Shown in pieces: positions 54,101-62,600 of a stretch of 64,000 nt of DNA. Numbering within the stretch: position 1 is the stretch's first letter; each line of letters opens with the position of its first letter. Source of the DNA: Earliella scabrosa (Eukaryota > Basidiomycota > Agaricomycetes > Polyporales > Polyporaceae); NCBI GenBank assembly GCA_022605405.1, contig JABYQQ010000032.1, positions 315,751 through 379,750 of the forward strand. The letters are read 5' to 3'. The position numbers and the translations under genes are program-made. The notes beneath the pieces are model-generated. The model ran no database searches. It was given only the letters and a program-made list of their open reading frames with translations, and had not been told where the DNA came from.

Positions 54101-57011
54101 GTTCCGTCTGCTTGAACCGCTCTTCGGCGCGACTTATAGCGTACAGTAACGCAGCGAGACCAAGATGGGTAGGGAGAGACGCTTTTGTGATGTAGTCTGT
54201 GACGTAGTAGATGAGTGCCTTCGCGCCTTCGCCGGATCCAATGTGCTTGATGTCCATGTTACATTTCATGAGAAATATAACGAGGTCGTTATAGTTCGCG
54301 ATGCGAGGGTGTAGTCGTCGTAGAAGGATAGAGCCGGTCTCATCGTCCAATGCAGTCACTGCGCGCGTGCTGCCGTCGATGCGCATACAGCAGGTCTCGT
54401 CGTCGTGCTTCTCTGACCGGCGGAGATACTTCCAACACGTGGAAGTATGTTCGTGCCAGTTGAATTGCTCTACGAGCTGATTCACGAAGAGGTCGTATTG
54501 GACTCGGAACTGAGTGGGGGTAAGGTCAGCAATGGATGGACCAGGTTGGAGAGCGGGTGCGACGTAGCCGTCTCTTTCTGAGTAGCGCGGCTTCTTCAGT
54601 GGTTGGCCTGGGGCCTCGGTCACCGGGGAGGTGGTGCCCAGCAGTTCGCTCTTGATGAGGCTCTCAAGCCACACGAACATGTCCGTTTCGTATTGCTTGG
54701 AGTTGACCATCATGTCGCGAAGCTTCTGTGGGTTAGGATGGCCTTTGATCCATATGAGCATGTGGCAGTGTAGAGTGCCCCTGCCTTGTGCTTCGACGGT
54801 GCCGTAGTAAGCGGAGCAGTCTCCGAAGAGGCCCCCACCTGGCCGGCCGTACCGCAGGATGATATCAATGAAGTTTGATATCATCGTGTGGAAGAACTTG
54901 GCGCACGCGGCAGGGTTGCGAGCAACCGTCACCTTCCGGCGCCATTTATCAAGCTGCTCACCCGTCTCAGGAGCCTCCAGAGAGACGTTCTCTCCTGCAA
55001 GCAAACGCACGAGGGGGTGATGGACGTCGGAGGGGTTTAGAGTGATGAAGAACGCGGGGGTCCCTCGGTAGTATACGAGAGAGCGAATCTCGTTACGCAT
55101 GTTTAGCTTGTAGCCCGAGGTTCCTGGAAGGTTCCTGAGGACGGCCTCTACGTTGTTCATGAGATGCAGCAGATTACGTTCTTCCACTGTACACGGCTCG
55201 TATAAAGGATCTCGGTCGTACTTGGCCGTGAGGTTGTCGAGAAGAGTGCGATCAACGGAGAGCAGCCGTTGGACGATGTCCCGTTGCTGCGAAGCGCGGA
55301 CATGGAATCGCACCGAGTCACAGACGGCCTTTTTCTGGAGAATGTTATAGTACACAAAGGCGAAGTCCGGGTCGGCTTGGAATCGGCTGTCGTGGAGGCT
55401 CATGAGGTACGTGAGTTGGTCCTGCATGGAAATAGGCACGGTGCGATTAGGGTGGTGGAACCCGCCTATCCCCCACGGGTCGAGATGAGGGAACATCCAA
55501 GTGAGAAGTGCGGGATTCTCGAAGTCGGGCACAAATCGCTCCCCTGCGGTGGATTGGATGAACCGGCCTCCATTGAGACAATGTGATAGCGCGCGGAACT
55601 TCATGTCCCTGTAGGAGACCGGCCTGTCTTCACCGCATGTGTACCCGACGTTCTCCATGAGAATCTCTTCTCTCGGATTGCCTTCTTCCTCGATGTCCCG
55701 TCCAGTGTAGTCTCCTGTGACGGAGTCGACTGCGTCACTGTTCTCTATGTAGGCGATCTCCATTGAGCACGGCACGCCTTCGTCTTGGTTCGTGGAATTC
55801 GGCCCAAACATGGCGTCCAAGTTGTGTTGGCTGACACCATGGAACGTGGAGTCGCATGTGTAGTAGGGGTTCTCGGCGCATAGGAACGTCGCTATGGTCT
55901 TAACGCGCGATTTGCGGACGAGTACTGGGCCAAGCATGCCAATACTCTCCTTCGTGGGCTTTGTGCGGCCAACAAAGACGGCGCAAACTGTGTCCCGTAT
56001 GACGGAGGGGCTAGGTGGTAGGACCTCGTGCAGCTGAGTGCTATTCTGAGGCATGACGAGAACGTTGCCTTTGATGCACCGCTGCGATATGGACGGGTCA
56101 TCTTCTTGTCCGCGTTGACCAAGGTGGCCTTCCTTCTTGCGTAGCTCGGTGAAACGAAAGGAGATACGGCTGCCTCGTGCGCGGGAGACGAGTAGTCGGT
56201 CGAACTGCGTGCTCTCATGGATTGCACTTGACACTGAAGGAGGGAGGGCGTCGTGCCCGTAGTAGAGCCAGTTGGCGAGGCTGAGTTTAGGCATACGATG
56301 CTTGGTGACGAGCTCCCGGAAGCACGTTGGACACATGTGCAGTGGGGAGAGGTTCCAGCGATCGGACATGCCAGCCGGCTCCAGTATCGCGCGTCGGTAG
56401 AGCTCGATGTCGTACGTGCGAGGGTACACGTGGGGTGGGAGCTCCTCGTTGCGGAGAAGGGTGAGGTCGATGGAGTGGCATTCGACGCGATGCGCATCTT
56501 GTGTACGGATGCGTCTTGCGCAGACGGCGCATACCATGTGTACGAACTGTTGGGTGGACATCGTGTCCTGCCACTCCTTGATCCATGCGTTCCGCATGGA
56601 TTCGCTTGCGACACGAAGGAAGGTGCCGGAATGCTCAGGCGGGTGAAGGGAGGGAACGTGTAGGCGCGCCCTCGACACCTGCGCTGCGCTCCGTGTCGCT
56701 GCGCGAGTGGTGAAGACGATGAGAAGGGTCGGACAGGAATCGGTGCAATGGTGCTCTCCCAGTTTTTGGAGTACGTCCTGAGCATTGTTCCGTGCAGTGA
56801 CTTCTACATGGTGAGCATGCGCAATTTCGCGAAGATCACCCGCTCTCCACATTGAGTATAGCGACAGTGCTTGATGGAGGTGAGCGTTAACGATTACGTC
56901 GTCGTACACTACTCGCAACGAGTCCAACGTGGGGACATCGTAGACGGTATATGTATCTCGGAAGTTGTGAGTGTAGTCCAACGTTAACTGGGACTCGTCG
57001 CACCACTCCAT
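51165..57011 (-). CDS. Helitron RepHel protein: HUH replication initiator fused to PIF1-like helicase
   Basis: This is a single uninterrupted frame of 1948 codons. The N-terminal region has Cys pairs (MVCAVCARRIRTQ, HMCPTCFRELVTKH) of the DUF6570/zinc type. The Helitron-like N domain includes PDFENPALLTWMFPHLDPWG (about residue 500). The Rep domain has FFITLNPSDVHHPL (about 654), the HUH motif GTLHCHMLIWIKG (about 749) and the two-tyrosine motif YYVTDYITKA (about 937). The SF1B PIF1-type helicase has Walker A YMGGVGGTGKSYI (about 1472), Walker B LIIDEVSMIG (about 1543), GDFGQLKPVL (about 1589) and C-terminal TDYKAQGRSLSYAIID with VMLSRVRTLDG (about 1870). Both nicking and unwinding modules look complete, so rolling-circle transposition is possible. 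A short upstream exon may extend the N-terminus. Confidence 0.96.
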   Translation of the reverse strand: MEWCDESQLTLDYTHNFRDTYTVYDVPTLDSLRVVYDDVIVNAHLHQALSLYSMWRAGDLREIAHAHHVEVTARNNAQDVLQKLGEHHCTDSCPTLLIVFTTRAATRSAAQVSRARLHVPSLHPPEHSGTFLRVASESMRNAWIKEWQDTMSTQQFVHMVCAVCARRIRTQDAHRVECHSIDLTLLRNEELPPHVYPRTYDIELYRRAILEPAGMSDRWNLSPLHMCPTCFRELVTKHRMPKLSLANWLYYGHDALPPSVSSAIHESTQFDRLLVSRARGSRISFRFTELRKKEGHLGQRGQEDDPSISQRCIKGNVLVMPQNSTQLHEVLPPSPSVIRDTVCAVFVGRTKPTKESIGMLGPVLVRKSRVKTIATFLCAENPYYTCDSTFHGVSQHNLDAMFGPNSTNQDEGVPCSMEIAYIENSDAVDSVTGDYTGRDIEEEGNPREEILMENVGYTCGEDRPVSYRDMKFRALSHCLNGGRFIQSTAGERFVPDFENPALLTWMFPHLDPWGIGGFHHPNRTVPISMQDQLTYLMSLHDSRFQADPDFAFVYYNILQKKAVCDSVRFHVRASQQRDIVQRLLSVDRTLLDNLTAKYDRDPLYEPCTVEERNLLHLMNNVEAVLRNLPGTSGYKLNMRNEIRSLVYYRGTPAFFITLNPSDVHHPLVRLLAGENVSLEAPETGEQLDKWRRKVTVARNPAACAKFFHTMISNFIDIILRYGRPGGGLFGDCSAYYGTVEAQGRGTLHCHMLIWIKGHPNPQKLRDMMVNSKQYETDMFVWLESLIKSELLGTTSPVTEAPGQPLKKPRYSERDGYVAPALQPGPSIADLTPTQFRVQYDLFVNQLVEQFNWHEHTSTCWKYLRRSEKHDDETCCMRIDGSTRAVTALDDETGSILLRRLHPRIANYNDLVIFLMKCNMDIKHIGSGEGAKALIYYVTDYITKASLPTHLGLAALLYAISRAEERFKQTEHWGSSDDTRALTVVMNNMLSRRELSHQQAMSYIVGGGDHYTSHRFRSLHLTAFLRYVSHFTMFRSESPVPSNDAHTEALHVQRLLVQDAATVQPSSYHTPSLLPLGDEESITLILGSGSISTVNQLQDYLFRPQAETFHRMSLYEYIGLTEKITRLFECSRIGHRTSSDPERRRGRPEEERARFLPSHPQYDTHLVRKRVVWVVPVILGERIPQPDCGPEERDRWAQAVLTMFLPWRTPFDIKTEDESWWDAYERQADFIAPSHLSVIQNISVLSECKDARDSSMQQRRRQRRLDSSILPFSTGIDVGELFRAPHIDGPSAEPGQDVPDILHAEDGIPVKEQRTLSHHLASLISIPAMVALDRCFPENEEVSSQAPAGTALLLQDHEAESTNAEFATMNALKRKRRPDEQLPEAPRRTRPRRGNPEQLPSVTVSSLEADATRPDNPASYSAPADIDYASVINQVVIETGMDKNKEQLRAFEVVARHICFGGTQLLMYMGGVGGTGKSYIVNAILRLFVLLQRRQEVLVSAPTGAAAILIGGYTIHSLLFLPRREGTNLQQLMAIWKKVRYLIIDEVSMIGAVLLAEISARMQQAKGFSTNAEDIPFGGVNVIFTGDFGQLKPVLAIPLYSHRLVSRPEVRDANQVKGIHALKGAYLWRLVTTVVMLKKNQRQSGDSEYAALLARVRTGASEPALWRGEADDYATLQRRLLQDLPRDHLARFRDAPVIVGTKRVRDLINLRRIQHHAQALRADVHVYYSRDRIGGDSPVALDQLRLWSLGSSATGDAQGQLPLFPGMQVMVQENLAFGHHVVNGAIGTVRDIRYEEEDSRRYAIVVYVEIPGAGKLRPNGDDDIVPIFPAPTTFRWARTPATDDRPADVVSVTRYQPPLIAAYSYTDYKAQGRSLSYAIIDLATTRSLQGAYVMLSRVRTLDGLGVLRHFPKKKIHDRLSEELRDELARLHRLDALTADRYNVDPRQFL

Positions 57012-57059
57012 CGGTGGTAAACTGTTATCGACTGAACGGACACGAGCTGTGAGTGCACG

Positions 57060-57437
57060 TTAGTGTGCCTGCATTCGTCGATCATTTATGTCACACGTAC
57101 CTATGACGGCCTCGTCGGGATTGTTCCTCGTCGAAGCGAGCTGCGCCATCATGTCTAAGAGGAGGGTAAGGTCTAGTATATCCCGTAAGTATAATGTCCA
57201 CTTTACCACGAGTAGCGCTGGTGGGAACTTGTTGATTATGCGTCGACGGTGTTTCTGCGTCAACGCCGCGATGAGTAGTTCGTTTGGTCCGATCGTGGAT
57301 GGTTGTACCCACCGAGCATCAACTGCAGAGTGCGGTTGTCTTGGACGCTGCGAATGTCGGCGGCGAGTTCCTGGTAGCGGCTGGTAATCCTTGTAGGGTC
57401 CGTCATCGTGGTATGTGAGAAAGAGGCGTGGAGGCAC
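57060..57437 (-). CDS. possible 5' exon of RepHel or small separate ORF
   Basis: The minus-strand frame contains a helical, hydrophobic stretch (PPALLVVKWTLYLRDILDLT, LLLDMMAQLASTRNNPDEAV). A donor (GGTAC|GTGTGA near 57102) and the acceptor before TTTACC near 57019 would join it in phase to LPPMEWCDESQ of RepHel. The junction is plausible but untested. Otherwise it is a small ORF of unknown function. Confidence 0.4.
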   Translation of the reverse strand: MPPRLFLTYHDDGPYKDYQPLPGTRRRHSQRPRQPHSAVDARWVQPSTIGPNELLIAALTQKHRRRIINKFPPALLVVKWTLYLRDILDLTLLLDMMAQLASTRNNPDEAVIGTCDINDRRMQAH

Positions 57438-57749
57438 GTTCGTCCGTCCATCACTGCTTTAAGGTGTTGTTTTGCCGGTAGTGAGTGTTGATACACGCTC
57501 ACGGACGTGAAACGCTCCTAATTGGTGAGGTGTGGTCCTGCTGTGGCGCTGTGGAGTTCGTGGAGGACATAAGACGGGCACGGCGACCACAGTGGAGCGA
57601 GTGCTATCGGGTGAGAGTACGGTGCTCCATGACGCAACGTGGCTCGGTGTGGCAGACGTTTTCCGCTGCGTTCTCGCGAGTCCACGGTGTTCACAACGAG
57701 ATATAAAGACAGAGTGCGACGCGACATCGCCAGCAATATACTCGACATC

Positions 57750-58930
57750 ATGGCCACGGCTGCTGACAACCTTCCTGTGCTGAGTCACTCACGGTTCGTC
57801 TTGTTCCCTTTGGAGTATCCCCAGGTGAGTACCGATCGTCCAAGGCGTGTCTAATAATGTTTTAACAGCGGTGATAGTTATGGGACGCTTACAAAGAGGC
57901 GCAGGCGTCTTTCTGGACAGCCGAGGAGATTAACTTGTCCGTGGATCGCCGTCATTGGGTCACGGAGCTCAATGAGCTGGAACGTCATTTTCTCTCTACA
58001 ATACTAGCGTTCTTCGTCGCCGCGGACGGGATAGTGGTGGAGAACCTGGTGCAACGCTTCTGCGCGGAAGTGGACGCTGCAGAGGCTCGGTGCTTCTATG
58101 GGTTCCAGATCATGATGTGAGAGCACGTTATTCGTGAGCTATGAACGATTGTCTGATGCTCACCGCAGCGAGAACGTTCACTCCGAAGTTTACAGTCGAT
58201 TGGTCCTTGAGCTCGTGCCGGACGTTGCGGATCAGGATAAGCATATTCGCGCGTTGGAGGACAATCCTGTCGTCAAGGCGAAGGCCGAGTGGTGTCTCCG
58301 ATGGATCGAGGACAAGGAGAAGCCCTTCGCCGTGCGACTGATAGCTTTCGCAGCGGTAGAGGGTATCTTCTTCTCTTCCTCCTTTGCTGCTATCTTCTGG
58401 CTCCGTGCCCGTGGCCTAATGCCGGGATTGTGTCACTAGAATGAGCTGATATCCCGTGACGAAGGGATGCACATGAAATTTGCTTGCCTGCTCTACCACG
58501 TTATGGGAGGGGGGGTCTCGAAGCCAGTTGTCGACGAACTGGTGACGGAGGCTGTGCAGCTCGAGCATGCGTTCTTCGCAGATGAGTTGCGGTGTGAGCA
58601 AAGGGGATGGCTCGAGCTGACGCGTTGTTCTCTCGGCAGCCGCACTCCCTACGCCCCTCTTGGGCATGAACTCACGTATGATGCGCGACTACGTGGAGTA
58701 CGTGGGGGACTATCTGCTCCAGCTTCTGGGATTCCCGCGTTTGTTCCTGAAGGCCAATCCGGTTAGTGCTCTTCTGATGTATGTAGCTGACGGGCATCTC
58801 ACACGTCGGTGGTCCAACCAGTTCCCGTTCATGGAGAATACGGCGATCGGCGCTCGTGCCAACTTCTTTGAGCGGCGCATCTCCGACTACGTCGGTGCGC
58901 GCGTGACACGCGAACGGTCCATCAGCAGCT
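57750..58930 (+). pseudogene. ribonucleotide reductase small subunit (R2) copy with one nonsense codon
   Basis: R2 carries the diiron-tyrosyl radical that drives reduction of ribonucleotides to deoxyribonucleotides. Exons 57750-57824, 57878-58116, 58169-58593, 58640-58761 and 58822 onward splice in phase. They give [38 protein letters not shown] (metal Asp), [20 protein letters not shown] (metal Glu, His; radical Tyr follows in VYS), VEGIFFSSSFAAIFWL (Glu), RDEGMHM (Glu, His) and LGMNSRMMRDYVEYVGDYLL. TAG at 58437-58439 interrupts LCH-NELIS, where a Ser is usual. The N-terminal extension is short (first Met only about 14 residues before RFVLFP) and the C-terminal radical-transfer tail is missing. 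It points away from RepHel, sharing an upstream region of about 740 bp with it. Confidence 0.88.
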
Positions 58931-59699
58931 GTTGTAGTTCTGATGTATCATGGCCCAGTACATCCTCACACCCTTATTACAATATAGACCGGCAGGCGTC
59001 CTGATGTATCACAACGGCAGTTCCATAAAGAGAGCGGCCGGGGCAGGGCAATATGCGAGCCACCGGCACCTCGGCAGCCTGCCAAATGCAGCCTGTTGCG
59101 GCCAGGGCCACCGGTATTGGCGCCCAAATGCGCGGAGAAGTACCGGCACTCTGGCAGCCTTCCAAATGCGGCCAGTATTGGCGCCTAAACGCGCGGAGAA
59201 GTGTGGGCAGGCGCCTGATGATCCGTATCGGGCATGCGTCGGGCCCTCCTGACGCGGCCTTCCATATACGGATGGCTGTACTGAACGCTCGCCCAGAATG
59301 GCAATTGCGCCGCTGCATTCACGTTCGCCGCCGATTCAGCACATCAGTCATGTTCCAAGCACATAGAAAAGCTTCGGAAACATTACTGAGGGGTGCATAG
59401 GGTTCAGACAAACCAATAGGGCTCAATACTGCAGCCCGGCCACGGTTCTCGAGCGCCTAGATCCAATTTCGGGTCATCGCCGTCGAGCATCGATTTTGAG
59501 CACCGGGCCGTTAATCCAGTACATGTGTGACATTAAAAGCACCTCTATATGCAATTCCACCAATGCTGAGAGCGATTGGAAACCGTGAATAGGGCAACAT
59601 GGCTGATAACTGAAGTGCTGATCGCGCGAAGTGGGCGCTTAGCGATGTTTGGGAGCACTGATACTTCACGCTATGATGAACTCTCTACATACACGCAGA
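58931..59699. other. spacer between Helitron and KDZ transposon, with imperfect repeats
   Basis: At 58939 and 59001 the motif CTGATGTATCA recurs about 60 bp apart; a similar TGATGTATCAC occurs in the inverted-repeat arms. About 59055-59215 holds an imperfect tandem repeat. The Helitron 5' terminus and a KDZ element end should lie in this interval, but neither is identified. No gene is seen. Confidence 0.45.
59055..59215. repeat. imperfect tandem repeat of about 75-80 bp
   Basis: The phrases ACCGGCAC-CT-GGCAGCCT-CCAAATGC, then GTATTGGCGCC-AAA-GCGCGGAGAAGT, occur twice with small changes. This could be a subterminal repeat of the neighbouring transposon. Confidence 0.6.
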
Positions 59700-62600
59700 T
59701 TAGTCATAGCACTCCAAGTCCTCCCCATCTAGCTCGTACACGCCGTCCAGATCATCCAATACCTCGTCAACCTCCACGGGGTCACCACCATCCTGCATCT
59801 CCCAGGCCTCACCGGCATCCCACTGCGCACCCCGTTCAGCGCGTACTTCTGCTATGCAGACATACCAGCACACGGCGCGCATCCTGCGATATACAGAAGC
59901 CTGCTTCAAAGCATACGCAACGGCGCCCTCCGAGAACAGCGCGTCCATGTCCTCTCGGAGGCACGCCTGCGCGCGAGCATGCCAGACCGTTTCGGTGTGA
60001 AGATGGCTCTTGAGAACACGACGAATCTCCTCGATGAGGAGATCGACTTCCTCCTTCCATCGCATCGTTCGTGCGCGTGCCTTCAGCCACTCGACACGAA
60101 GTGAGTCGATCATCCCTTCATCACCATCGACATCCGTTGTCCGCCAGATCCAAGAGATCTTGCGGCGGCCCTCCGCTGGACCCGCCTTATCCCCTCGAGT
60201 GCGTTTGTGCTTGGCGACCGCAGAGGGGTCATCATCGCTGATACCACGGATGTCGTCATCACGGAGTTCGCGCAGCTCAGTCTCCCAGTCTCCAGGACCA
60301 GAGAGTGTTAGCTTCGCGCGGCGCGCTCGACGGTACTTGTTCGCAGCACGGTCCTTCCGTACATCGTGCGTCGATATCTCCTCGCGGGCACGTGTGTTCG
60401 GACCTTGATGACGCACATGGGTCTTCTTGTACTTGAAGAGATGATCGAGTGTATGGAGTTTGTTGCGGAGATCCTGAAGTGCATCGCGGCACTGTGCCTC
60501 TCGCAGCCGCGCCTCAATGTCCTGAACGCGAGACGCGCAGACGGTGTCACGGCGAGAGCTGCTGATCTCCGAAGGAAGACCAAGCCGAACGTCCTCGATG
60601 GTCTCGATGTCGGTCCGACATCCGGGGTCCTCGGCGAGAATGCACAAGGCACGCGGCATGTACACGCCTTGGAGCTCACGGAATTTTTGGACCTTCCGCC
60701 GCAGCGCCGTGCGCCGTTCGAAAAGACCAGCCATCTTGCTCGGCGTCGCATGCTTGGCGTCCTCCTGTAGACGGATCCTGTGTCCAACGTGAGTCACGCG
60801 TTGTGGTCCCAAGTATGAGGTAGTACGTACTTCGTCTCCGGCTCTCTGCTCCTCCTCAACGAGGACGTACAGCGTCTCGGCCTCAGTCGGACCTATGAAT
60901 AGAAGTTAGTCGGAGGTTGCAACGTCCAGATTGTCGTCGGCGACCCACCTTGAGAGAGGACGACGTATGGGTCGTCATGGTTGAAAGGATCCGCCTCCCA
61001 AGCGACGATTTGGATCTCCCATTGGGTGATGTCGTGCTTCTTCGCCAATGAGGATGTAAGCTCCTCGAAGATCTCGAGTTGCTCCGCATATGATATGCGC
61101 GCGTTGCGGAGGCGAGAGCACAATGTCCAGGCTAGTACACCGAAGTCTCAAGTTAGTGAAGTACCTCTGATCCTTTCTTGGATGTCACGTACGCATGTCC
61201 GTTGTCTTCGTCCAATTTGCAGCACCCATCTCGTCGTCGAGAATCCCTTGTCGTGTCCCCGGACCCATCTGCTTAGTACTGTTCGCCATGGGCTGTATCT
61301 CCCACCAGTTACGCTCGGGGCCTTCGCCGTCTGTTCGCGCTGCACCAACGCGATAGTTCAGGGAGTAGGGGGAATGTCCCTCCTGCTTGTGGCTCCCAAA
61401 GTGAAGCTTTGGGATCACATATGCGATAGATCCTTCTGGGATGACAACTTGAAGGTGGGATGGGAACTTTGCGATGCGTTCCAGAAGTCCTTGGGACCAC
61501 TGACAAGCGATGTCATAGCTGACCAGCTTGTTGAGAACGAGGTACTCCCGTATGGCGCAGACAAAGATGTAGTCCATGTTGATGTATCTACAGGCCGCCC
61601 ATGAACGTACAGCGATGAATACAATATGAATGGAACTCACTTCTCGCCCTTTTGTATGTCTCCTACACCCTGAGCTAGCCAGAATTGATGTCGCGCACAG
61701 GAGACCGCCCCGATCCCGGTCGCAGCGTATCCTTTGGAGAACTTGGTATTGGCGTGATCCACCGCCGAGAGCCCGACGCAGGTGGAAATCTAAATGGAGA
61801 CTGCTGTTTAGTTTAGTGTTGCAGGGTCCGGTCCTAGGACTGATCAAGGACCGGAAAAAGACCGGGACCGGACTGATTTAGGACTGGTCAGGACCGGACT
61901 GATCATCAGTCCAGTCCCGGTCCCGGTCCCGGTCCTGGCAGAAGTCCCGGGCCGTGTAGGACCGGTCAGGACTGGTCCGGACCGGTCCTGGACTGCTCTG
62001 ATATAGTGCTATATACAGTAATTTTTTGGTGATTTTTGAGATTTTTTCCGAATTTATATGGGCCATTTTTGTAGTGTCCATCAATAGAGCCCATAATGAA
62101 GCTCATATCAAGCTTAGATAACGCATTTATCTCTACATCTGATCTGATCTAATCTTATCTGAAAGCCGCCCTATCAAGCTGCCTCTGACTGACTGCCTAC
62201 TAATGTCCTGTTGGCTCAGCTGGTAGAGCACTCGTGTTACTATGGCCTTTTTGTGAGGCCCCGAGTTCAATTCCCGCTGGTGCCGACTTGTTTCTAGTGG
62301 GCCACCCCGGTTGGACCGGTCCTGGACCGGTTCAGGACCAGTCCGGACTGGCATCGGTCCAGGACCGGTCCTGGACTGGGACCGGACCGCGGTCCTGTGC
62401 AGGACCGCTAGGACTGGACCGTCAGTCCGGTCCTCAGCTACTGGGTGCGGTCCTGTCCGGTCCTGGTCCTCGGTCCTGCCTCGGAGGGGTCAAAAGACCG
62501 GACCGGACCGGACCCTGCAACACTAGTTTAGTTGAACGCCCAGGAGGATTTCCCAGGAGCAGTACGTACCTCAGATTGATTCCCGTACTGTGACAACACT

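Larger units (their letters stand above)
49650..58930 (-). mobile_element. Helitron (minimum extent; termini not located)
   Basis: The RepHel gene plus same-strand ORFs downstream and the ribonucleotide reductase copy upstream define the minimum extent. Helitrons end 5'-TC ... CTRR-3' with a 3' hairpin and insert between A and T without target duplication; I could not identify these termini by eye. The split ORF at 32773-33090 / 47554-48832 implies the element continues across the LTR retrotransposon to at least 32.8 kb, and possibly through the pseudogene block to about 16.4 kb. Confidence 0.7.

Noticed and set aside
54187..54215. Helitron assigned to the hAT/KDZ elements nearby
   Set aside because: The HUH and two-tyrosine motifs with a PIF1 helicase are specific to Helitrons; the hAT and KDZ elements are separate.
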